A stretch of DNA of 64,000 bases from Capniomyces stellatus. Taxonomy: Eukaryota; Kickxellomycota; Harpellomycetes; Harpellales; Legeriomycetaceae. The position numbers were made by a program, and so were the translations under genes. Positions 24,413-34,300 of the stretch are shown here, piece by piece (positions within the stretch are counted from its first letter, which is position 1; each line of letters starts with the position of its first letter). The stretch is taken from positions 158,374-222,373 of the forward strand of contig LUVW01000016.1 of the NCBI GenBank assembly GCA_001661515.1. Reading direction: 5' to 3'. The notes beneath the pieces were generated by a model. The model was given only the letters and a program-made list of their open reading frames with translations, was not told the origin of the DNA and did not search any database.

Positions 24413-25339
24413 AATACTAACATTACAAACAACAGTAACAGTAGTAAAGATTCGGCTTGTTTCTATAGTTTTGGTGATGTTTGTTTGGATAGTCAAGTTG
24501 TTGGACTTGATAAAAGACAAAGTAGCTATAATCCACCAATACCTTTCATAATATCTCCATCCGAAAACTCCAACATTGACAAAATCGACAAAATCGACAA
24601 AATTAGGGATAGTAATAACATTGACGACATTGATAACATTTGCGATAGTAATAATGTGGAAAAGTTTGGCAAGTCAAGTTACTTTGGATTGAAAAAGAGT
24701 TACAGCCTGAGTTATGGAAATAAATCAACCAAATCAACCAAATCAACCAAATCAAACAGATTAAATAAATCTGGCAGTCCGGTGGCAACCAAGAGATCAA
24801 GTAAGAACAAAGTCGAGAAGAATATGATTCAAATCAAAACCACCAATTCAGATCTAAACAAAGACCCAATCATAGATCTAAACAAAGACCTAATCATAGA
24901 TTCAAACAAAGATTCAAACAATGAATTGGGTAAAATGGAATTGGTTGGGAAAAGAAACTCGAGTGTATTTCCAACACAACAGCCGATTTCTGCATTGCCA
25001 TTATCAGTACAGTTACAGATTCAAATGCCCGACATACTGCAGATAAACAACAGTTACATGGAAACGTCAAGCAAGATGAAACAGGTAAAAGTAAAAAGTA
25101 AGAATGTTGAAACGAACAATGAAGGTTTGTTGTCAAGTCAATTCACTAAAGTCACAAAGAGTTCAACAGACTATAGAGATTTAGAAAGAGAATTCGATAG
25201 AAACAGAGATTTAGAAACAAATACCAAACCAATAATCAATCAAAACACTAATTTGGACTTGGTAAAAGCAAATGAATTTATTGAAAAGTACGTATTAACT
25301 CGAACTATGTCTAATCCAAACTACAACACACTCAATATC

Positions 25340-25376
<37 letters not shown>

Positions 25377-27934
25377 CCAACAACAACAACACCAATAATA
25401 ATTCTTATAATGACAACAAGGTCAATACTGGCAGTTTCAGAATTAATGTTCATCGAGAATCTGAATTTGAAAAGTCTGATCAATACAAGTACAGGTTAAA
25501 TCTGCTTGGTCTAGACGCAAATCATTCACCAACATCAACATCAACATCAATGCCAATTCCAACATCAATTCCAATGCCAATGCCAATGCCAATGCCAATG
25601 CCAATTCCAAACAAAAACATTTGTGAAATGGTTGAAGTACGCAACAAAAGTCATAATGGAAACTTCAACAACTGCAACTACAACAGTGATGGTGGTGATG
25701 ATGTTTTGAATACAGATTTAGCGTTGGGATTAGGACTGGTTCCAATACCAAAATCCAAATCAACAAATCACCATCCAGGAGTTTCCACAAACAATCCCGC
25801 CAACAACTCTACTAATTCTGGAAATAATTCTGGAAATATGGGCAAAATGTTTGGCAACTTGCAGTATTTGGCATACAGAAACAGGCAAGGGTTATCATAT
25901 CCAATAGGTTCCATTCTTAATTCGCAACAACACCAAAACTTTGCCACCATCACCACCACCACCACCACTAACAACACCAAAAACAACAACAACAACAACA
26001 GTGGCGCTGGAATTGGTAAAGGAATAAACCAATTAGATGAAACAAACGGAACAAACGGTGTTGATGGTTGGGGTAAACTTGATTTGCCCAATTTAAGTCG
26101 TACAAGTCGCGGGTTGGATTCGGATTACTGCCCTGTTGAAGCTGAAAATGACGGGTTAGTTATTCTGTTTAGCGAAACTATTGGTGACAATTTCCACAAA
26201 AGCTCTCAATTACCATCAATAATCAACTCGTTAGAACTGCAACACTCGCAACAACTGCAATCAACAAACTCTGGTTACGGTTACTTTGACATGTTAAACA
26301 GTCAATTTGAATTCATCAACTCTACCCAACCAAATCCAAATCAACCAAACAAACTCGACACCAATTTCAACACTACTGCACTCTACAAAAACAATAGCGA
26401 TGATAATAACGGTGCGCTTTTAATTGTCCCACAAGCTCCCAACTCTAATTTCGGCAGTCTTCGGTCTATTAGATCCTTTGAGTCGTTCTTTTCAACCAAT
26501 AAAAACTCAAAGAAATCGTCTGATTCATCTTCATCTCCATACAACAGACGCACAGAACTCTACTACAAGCAGAAACACGCCAATCTAATCAATCTTGAAA
26601 CTAACCAATCAAAAAATAACTCTTCCTTTATCAAAAACTCTTTCAACGTCTCTTTAACCAACTCTCACAGCAATTCAGTTATTATCCACTCTAGTCCTGA
26701 CTCTAGTTCTAGTTTGGATTCTGGGTTAGATTCTGACTCTAATTCTAGTTTGGGTTCTGATTCTAGTTCTGGGTTGGACTTTAATACTTTTCCTCGTCAC
26801 CAAAACACCGCAGTGTTACCAAATCCACCCGAATCAACAAAACAACCAACTGAACCAAATGTTAATTCCAATTCCAAAGAACCTCAAATTCCCTTGCCAG
26901 CAATCAAAAAAATCTGTGTGGTCAAATCGCCAGATTTATGTGATGATTCTTACAAAGCCATCAACCAACCGAAAATCTGTCTTGATTTCAACTCTAGTTC
27001 AAACGAAAGCATAATAATAAACAACGACAACAGCGGATATACTATCAGAAACAGTCCACCAAGTCATCTTGGTTTCAAATCAAACACTGAATATGAACTA
27101 GTCAACATTATCGACAAGAAACTCGACTCAAAAAATAAACTAGTAACTAGGTTTTTACATTCTTTTAGGCCTAAAAAACAAATCGACAAAATTTCACCTA
27201 CTACTGTCTTGCCAACACCCACATCAACTGTATCAACAACAAAAACAACAACTAAACCCCCCAAACGTGAGGAAAAACTCGTTCGAATTAACAAAAATCC
27301 ATCAAACACTCCCATACCTCCTAATAACAAATCATTTAATACCCCCAACAACACTAAACTCATGGTTTACTATTCACAGCCCCCAAAACCATCAATCAAA
27401 CCATCAATCAAACCAACAACCAACCCCAACAATAAACCAAATAACAAACCAAATAACAAACCAAAAAGTAAAGTCAAGTTTTCCAACCCAATAAACAGCC
27501 AAATCGACGACTTTGAAAGAGTTAAAGATTTGGAACGTTACTCACAGCTTTACCGAAACAACCTCATCAACAACAAAAATTTCAACAACCATGATGACGA
27601 CGATGATGATGTTGGTCATTCTATCCTACACAAGCTACCAATCAGACACCAACGCAGAATAAAACAATCCCAGTCCCAACCCCAACCCCAGATCCAGACC
27701 AAAATCCAATCTCCAAATCTTCAATCCAACATCAAACCAACTAAAGTTTCTCGGTTCGAGTATTCATCTCCAACTCTCCCCAAACCTCACCAAGGAATCC
27801 TTAAACATCACTCAAACGCTCCCAAACCCAGCCTTTCCAACACAACAAACCCTCGCCGAAACACCAGTTCCGACTATGTGAAATTCGCTATTATCGAAGC
27901 TCAGTTGTCCCGCTCACAAAAATGTCTAAATTAA
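18581..27934 (+). CDS. Giant intronless low-complexity protein, 3117 aa, unknown function
   Basis: An uninterrupted frame of 9.35 kb starts at the ATG at 18581; an acceptor upstream cannot be excluded. The first third is highly charged (Lys/Glu/Arg) with a VEREVERE repeat near residue 250, a DDGK repeat near 450 and a KSEMD repeat near 1105. From about residue 1250 it becomes Asn/Ser-rich. Poly-Asn runs lie near 1390, 1930 and 2255, a Pro-Met repeat near 2330, and Lys/Pro/Asn repeats toward the C-terminus. Short non-repetitive islands may be functional, such as KYWLGPFPPAPEFMRP (about 390), DPYSRFRYEVDPTEKV (about 608) and LTRFLHSFRPKK-like sequence near 2860. KSKVKFSNP near 2963 resembles a PP1 RVxF dock. 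There is no membrane segment, signal peptide or known domain. It is probably a disordered scaffold. Codon-level openness over 9 kb makes a real gene nearly certain; its function is unknown. Confidence 0.85.
19325..19402 (+). repeat. 12-bp tandem repeat encoding VERE/EVER
   Basis: Repeated GAAGTAGAAAGG units lie in frame inside the giant gene, giving an alternating acidic/basic helix. A related GAAAAA hexamer repeat encoding KE follows immediately (to about 19457). Confidence 0.9.
22746..22781 (+). repeat. AAC trinucleotide run (poly-Asn)
   Basis: About 11 consecutive AAC codons in the giant gene. Similar AAC runs occur near 24379-24412, 25339-25390 and 25980-26000. They are pure-codon tracts, so slippage rather than selection on the DNA alone may have expanded them. 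Confidence 0.9.
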
Positions 27935-28118
27935 TCTTCAACAATCTCACCCATTCCTCCATTTTTTATTATTATTCTTTATACTTTATACTGTTATTTA
28001 TTTGTTTTTTATTTGTTATTTATTTACTTTTACTTTATACTTTTTAATTATTATTATTTTTGTTAATAGATTGTAAAAAAAATACCAACAACAATAAAAC
28101 CAAACAGTTAAATATCTA

Positions 28119-31010
28119 CTAATACATCGTTCCAACCAATTTCGTCATCTCATCAGCCCACACCTTGCACACTGCCAGTTGCCCCTCACTCAATCCACCA
28201 TCACAACCAGTTACATTCCTTTGGCTATGTAGTCCCACAGCAAACTCAAAAAGCAACTCTCTAACTTTTTCTTTTTCTTTTTCTTTTTCTTTTTCTTTTC
28301 CCTCACTTCCCTCGCCTTCCTCTTTGCCTAAACACCCACATTTTACCTTTTCAGCAATCAAACTAAACACTTCATTGCTCATCACTGTACTTGCCACTTT
28401 GCTTGACCAACAACCATGTCCACAAACACCACTTGCTACAAGCCTCAAAACCGTACTTAAACTCATCAACCCGACAATATTCTCGCAATTTTTCACCTTG
28501 TCAAATGTCAATTCTAGACTCTTGTTACTTGCTCTTTCAGTTGAATTCAAACCCCCTTGGTTCTGTCGTTGTTGAGACACACTTTGTATAATATAATTCA
28601 CAACGTTTCTCACACTTTTTGACTTATTTTCATCGTAAGTTCTTGACACCTTTGCATCCAACCACCGCATCAACCCGTCAACCAAACTTGTTGACCCGAC
28701 AGCTTTTCCCAGTTCCACCAGCTTTATATATACATCAACCCAATACTGTGTGTACTTTGGATCAAAGTAGTCAATTTTGTACTCGTCAAACACATTTCTC
28801 CTCATTAACACAAACTCCCCTCCCCCCAAAACAATACCCACAAGCTCCTCTAACTTGCCTTGAACCACCAACTGCATCTCCGAAACCAACTTATTACCAA
28901 TTATTTTATACAGCCTGTCTTTTTCCATCGCCTTGTTTTGCAGACTTGTTTCGGTTCCACCACCCGAACTGTGCTGCCCATCCAAACTTGTGTATTCAAT
29001 CATTTGTGCAGCCGCGTCTATAACCCGCATCGAACATTTATACCAACCAACAACTTCCCTAAACACAACATTATCTGCAATACCTTCATGTGATTCGCCA
29101 ACTCCACATCTGATCTTGTCATTTTTATCCAACAAAAGCCCGCTCTTCATCTCTACATACTTGATAAACAAAGTCACAGGCCGTTCCAACTCTTGTAGCC
29201 CACAAACCCAACTATCTTTGAAATCACTGGTTGGCTCAAAACCCTCCCAGTTTGGGTCTGTTTGACCACCAATACTCACTGTTTTACCAGAACCGCCAAC
29301 AATACTATTTGTGGTTGTCACAGCATTAGCTGCAAAACACTCCAACCACAACAGCGCCAACCCATAAACACCAGGCTCATAAAAACCAGGTTCAACTTGA
29401 CCATTGTCCAAAACACACGCTGTCAAACTCTTGGATGCCAAACTCTTGGTTGCAGAAGTTGCCAATAAATTCTTTGATTCACAGTATCCACTAAAAAACA
29501 AACTTGCCAACTCATCAATGCCTCCTTGTTGGTTATCGACTTTAAGGGTTTTAGAATTTAATAATAGATACTTGCTCACAATACTGTACTCAACCAAGCG
29601 ACAAAGAAACAACGATTTGTTGAGCCTTCTTATCAGCCTGGCTACCAGCACCAATTCTTCTTTTGACTGTGTGATCTGAACCAGTAATTGCACCAATTCC
29701 ACATTTGGTTCTGGCTGGTTTGGATCATACACTGCAGATTTAACAATGACCAAGATTTTCTTTTGCAGCTCTGACGTCGCATCTGTTTTGTCCACCCTGC
29801 ATTCGCTCAGGTACTTTGGCTGGTCAAGTCCAAAAACCATTCTCAAGCACTTGTTCCGCTCAGTCTGACCCCACCTTCCAACGCTAAACCCCCGAACCAG
29901 CTCCAAAAACACATCCATTTCATACAACTTATACCCAAACCTTTGTAACTGCAATACAAAAAACACCAGTCGCTTGGAACTACTGGCCCTCTTGAACATC
30001 TTCAACACCCTTTTAACCGTGCACCAGTCTATCGTATACTTGGAATCTCCGTTGACTCCCTTGCCACCTTTACTTTTCCCACTACTCCTACTACCAACAC
30101 TGCTAAAGTCTTTGAAATGCGTTGCCAACACTTTATAGGCTCTGTACATCTGACCAGTGCTGCAATAGTACTCAATTGCCCGTATGTATGGCAGACACAC
30201 ATCGCCTTGGTTATATTTGACTCGCCCCTTTTCTCCTTGTTCGCTTTGCTCCCTTTGATAGTGTTTTGTTTTAATCGTCAGTCTTTTATTGTTCTGTTTG
30301 GCCAGTATAGGATACTCAGTTTTGTAAATCGACTTTATCCAACTGCTATAAATCAACAGTACATACGCAACGTACTCACTCCTAGCCTTACTTTCAGCAA
30401 GAACCTCAATGTACTTTCCCATAAACCCCGGGTATACAGCAACTCTTTTCACTAATATTTGGTCGAGGCAATGCTGTTTAATCAGCGACTTTAACGAGCA
30501 GTCTTCTGGCTCCTTATCTCTTCGTTTGCAAGCATATTGCCCATTCGAGTGGCTATGGCCATTGGCTTTACCTCTTGGATTGTTGCAGATTTCCTTGACT
30601 TGCATTTCATACAACTCGGTTAATCGATGCTCAATACTAGCCCCATTCTGAAGCCTTGCTGGTTCGGAATATCCTGTTTCAAACTTTCCTGTGTTGCCGC
30701 CAAAGTACTCTGCTGATTCCTTGACTCTTTTACAATTTACACTGATGGACATATAGCGATTCGTGTATATATTTACTCTTGCGTTTACACTGTTTACGCT
30801 TTGATTCGAATTGTTTTGTACATTGTTGGAGAGTCTAGTTGCTTGTTTAAAATGGGGAACTCTGCTGCAGTTTGCATCGAATCTGGCATTTGTTGCTCTT
30901 CTTGCAGACGGCTGCATGTTATCGGGCAAGCTTGGCGACGCTGCCACCCGTGTTTTGAGACCATTTATCGACTGAACCAACTTTTTGGATGGAATGGCAA
31001 GTTTTTCCAT
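28119..31010 (-). CDS. Unknown 963-aa protein, possibly mitochondrial helical-repeat protein
   Basis: One intronless frame runs from the ATG at 31010 to TAA at 28119, converging on the giant gene with only 184 bp between stops. The N-terminal 60 residues are rich in Lys, Arg, Ser and Ala with few acidic residues, which would suit a mitochondrial presequence. The middle has helical-pair stretches such as RAIEYYCSTGQMYRAYKVL and LKMFKRASSSKRLVFFVLQL. These resemble PPR/TPR spacing but do not match a consensus clearly. Near the C-terminus a KE repeat encoded by a TTTTTC hexamer (28260-28306) precedes a short conserved-looking end. A PPR-like organellar RNA factor is one reading; no domain is certain. 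Confidence 0.75.
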   Translation of the reverse strand: MEKLAIPSKKLVQSINGLKTRVAASPSLPDNMQPSARRATNARFDANCSRVPHFKQATRLSNNVQNNSNQSVNSVNARVNIYTNRYMSISVNCKRVKESAEYFGGNTGKFETGYSEPARLQNGASIEHRLTELYEMQVKEICNNPRGKANGHSHSNGQYACKRRDKEPEDCSLKSLIKQHCLDQILVKRVAVYPGFMGKYIEVLAESKARSEYVAYVLLIYSSWIKSIYKTEYPILAKQNNKRLTIKTKHYQREQSEQGEKGRVKYNQGDVCLPYIRAIEYYCSTGQMYRAYKVLATHFKDFSSVGSRSSGKSKGGKGVNGDSKYTIDWCTVKRVLKMFKRASSSKRLVFFVLQLQRFGYKLYEMDVFLELVRGFSVGRWGQTERNKCLRMVFGLDQPKYLSECRVDKTDATSELQKKILVIVKSAVYDPNQPEPNVELVQLLVQITQSKEELVLVARLIRRLNKSLFLCRLVEYSIVSKYLLLNSKTLKVDNQQGGIDELASLFFSGYCESKNLLATSATKSLASKSLTACVLDNGQVEPGFYEPGVYGLALLWLECFAANAVTTTNSIVGGSGKTVSIGGQTDPNWEGFEPTSDFKDSWVCGLQELERPVTLFIKYVEMKSGLLLDKNDKIRCGVGESHEGIADNVVFREVVGWYKCSMRVIDAAAQMIEYTSLDGQHSSGGGTETSLQNKAMEKDRLYKIIGNKLVSEMQLVVQGKLEELVGIVLGGGEFVLMRRNVFDEYKIDYFDPKYTQYWVDVYIKLVELGKAVGSTSLVDGLMRWLDAKVSRTYDENKSKSVRNVVNYIIQSVSQQRQNQGGLNSTERASNKSLELTFDKVKNCENIVGLMSLSTVLRLVASGVCGHGCWSSKVASTVMSNEVFSLIAEKVKCGCLGKEEGEGSEGKEKEKEKEKEKVRELLFEFAVGLHSQRNVTGCDGGLSEGQLAVCKVWADEMTKLVGTMY

Positions 31011-31365
31011 TTAACATTTAAATTATTTTTAGAATTATAGTATCACACCTTGTTATATAACAATATGGAACAAGTAGAGGTAAACAAAAGTGTAGACAAA
31101 TTGAAATTAACCCTTAAAGTTTCGACTTAATAAAATAGACTGTTGCTTTTTTTTTATTTATCGAATCTAGTCGAGATTCCTTATTTATTTTGCTCTTTAG
31201 CTTTTTTTTTTTTTTTAGAAACAAAATATTACAAGTAAAAAGTTACGGGTTCTGAATTCAAGATAAATAAAGAACTCGAACTAAAAATGATAATGGTAAA
31301 AATGTATATAGATGTTAATACAAGCAATAATAGTATTGAAAAATAATAGAGAAAATCTATTTGGT
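31011..31365. other. Intergenic between two minus-strand genes
   Basis: This 355-bp AT-rich gap has T and A homopolymers. It contains the promoter side of the 963-aa gene and the 3' end of the 1436-aa gene. Nothing else is seen. Confidence 0.6.
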
Positions 31366-34300
31366 TTAAAGACAAAAAGTAACACGTTTAGTTTCAGAGG
31401 TAGGCTGAAGTAACGTGGTGACCGAGTTTTGGTTTTGATTTTGATTTTGGTTTTGACTTTGATCGTGGCTGGAAGGGCTTGAAGTAGCAGAAGTGGTAGA
31501 AGTGGTATTTACATGGTGAACCAACCCAGCAGCACGGCCAAAACTGGCACCAGAAAACCCGGCGCAAGCAGTAGTAGTAGTAGTAGAAGTAGTCGTAGTG
31601 TTGGCATTTTTTTGGGATAGTTGTGAATGAATAGGATTTCTAATGAAGAAACAACCACTATCGCTATCATACCCATACCCATTTCCATACTCAAGACCAA
31701 ACCCAGACCCAGACCCAGACCCAAAATCCAACGTGTTATTATTTGCAAGGTTGGCACCAGAACGGTTGAAATTGGTGTTTGTATTGCTAGAAACTGGATT
31801 ATGATTGGCAGTTTTTGAGTTTGAGTTTGGTGGTGGTTTGGTTTCTACTTTGAAGTTGGGGTAAGAGCTGGGGTTAGGAGGCAAACTGGACGATTTAGAC
31901 TTGGAGAAAAGTCTAGTTTTAGTTGTTGATAGCAAAGAGGAAGCTAAAGACACATGTGAGGAGGATATTGTGGAGCTTTTAGTTAGTTTTGAGGATGTTT
32001 TTGAAGCAGCAGATGTTGAGACAGAGCTGGTGGTGGAGCTGATAGTGGATTTAGTAGCAGAGTTGGTAGTGGTTGTGGTGGTGGTAACAAATGTACCTGA
32101 CAAACCAGACCCTACACGAACAACTGGAGAAGCAGCTCGAAGTCTGGAAGACATAAGCTTAGCCTTTAAAAAACACTGCTGCAAGTCGGAAAAACTGCCA
32201 CTAATTTGCCTCAAATCATCACCAATCACACCTCCAAACCCTGCACCACCGCCTCCACCACTACCTGCCAACCTCGAGAAACCCACCAAGTTCTTCAAAT
32301 TCGTCAAATTCGTCAGGCTGGATGAACTTGGCAACTTGATAAAGGATCTTCTGGCTGCAGCGTCAACACTATCGGCATTGATAGACTCCAAAAACCTTGT
32401 TTTGCTGCGTTCGCAAACCTCATGGTCAACAAACTCATTGGCTTTAACTAAATCAATCAGCTCCATAAACACTCTGACACGTGACCGGCCAACTTTGCAC
32501 AGCTCAATCATTACACTAACCATTTGCTCAACATCGTCCTGAGTCAACAAGTACCAACTAAGAATCGAAGCCACATACGATGTCAACGGCATCGCAGCCA
32601 ACGAACAGTTTTTTTCGGCTGCGAGTTTAGTGCTGTCAGTGTCTATTTCAGCGTCTTTGTTTTTGCTTTCACTCTTACCGGTGCTCTGGGTGGTTTTTTT
32701 ACCAGTACTCTGGGTGGTGTTTTTAAAGGTAGAAGAATCCAAAGACTGGTGCGAGTGCTTTATCAGCATGTTTATTGTGTTTGCCGACTTTCTTAAACAC
32801 GACCTAATTGTACTGCCATTACACTCTCTGCCTCCTACCACATTCCCGGAACTGGTCCCTCGACTGCTTGTAGTAGTGCTGGTGCTGCATACACTGCTAG
32901 TGGATGTGTTGTTCAAAGGCAAAAAAGTAGCTGAAGTTCCTGCAGTCGCATTTTCCGAGCTCAGAATTGTTGGGGTTGAAGTCCGGCTATTTCCCCCGCT
33001 AGATCCTGACGCAGACTCGGGAACTAACCCCACTACTTTTTCACCACCACCAGAACTCAAGTTGCTGTTTTGCTTGTTGAAATCAGAGCCAAACCGCGCC
33101 AGTTTCTTTGACACTAGGTCAAAGTCACTAACAGCTTTTTCTTGGCTATTCCCAAGACTGCCGGCTCTGCTTGATTGGGCAGATTTAGACAACTCCCACT
33201 CTGCTAGCTCAATCAGCGCCTCGACCACTGCACAGATCTTGGGCAGATTTGCCGAGTTTGTGCAGTACGTTCTTGACCACCGGTCAACCAATAAAATCAG
33301 CGACCCAACAGTCACATTTGACACCACTGCATGAACTATATTGTACGACGCCGTCCTCACAAACCGTCCTACTCGCTCGCTGCTCTCCATGTCGTTCAGG
33401 TACTCTTTTATCTTTGCGTGTGACGACTCTAGCAGCTCCAACTTTGGCTTTAGTTTAGGCTTTTGTCCACTTCTGTGGCTTTGATCTCTCTTTATCTCAA
33501 CCTCACTTTCTGTGTCCACTTCACTCGCTAATTCGTTGTCTGTTGACTCAAATCCTGTCAAAGAATAGTCTAGCCCCACTGCTGAACAGTCCCCAAACAC
33601 TGGTACTGTTTTCTTTGTTGTCCTTTTCCAAAACTCTAAAAACCCTTTTACTGCATCCACTCCTCCACTCTGCCTCTCCAACTCTTCCTCTTCTAAATTT
33701 GTCAATTTTCTTCTTTTTCTCTTTCTAACTCCCCCTTCTTTCCCCCCTTCTTTCCCCCCTTCTTTCCCCCCTTCTTTTTCCTCCTCATTTTCCTTTTGGC
33801 CACTGGTTGCTAAAATCATTGATGATGTTGTTCTTTTGAAAAACTCTACTGGCTTATCTTCTACTTCAAACTCTATATCCGATTCTACATCCGATTCTGT
33901 ATCTGCCTCATCTCCCACATCCATCCCCAACATCAACCCCAAATCCAAATCCGAGTCCGTATCCAATTCCGAGTCTGAATCCAATTCCGAGTCTAAATCC
34001 AAATCTGAGTCTGATTCCGAGTCCAAATCCGAGTCTGATTCCATGCCTGACTCCATTCCTATACCTGCATTTGCCCCAAATACTCCTCTTATATCATGTA
34101 TCATTTCTGTTTCCGAGTCAATATCTGATTCCATTTCATACCCACTCATCATATCCAACGTTGAATTTGTCATTATATGTAAATTCATTTCAAATTCCCT
34201 TTGTTTTTCCTTTTCCTTTTCCTTTTCCTTTTCCTTTCCATTCCGCTCATTTATATTTTCTTTGTTTATATTTTCTTTATTTTCCACCTCCTTCAACTCC

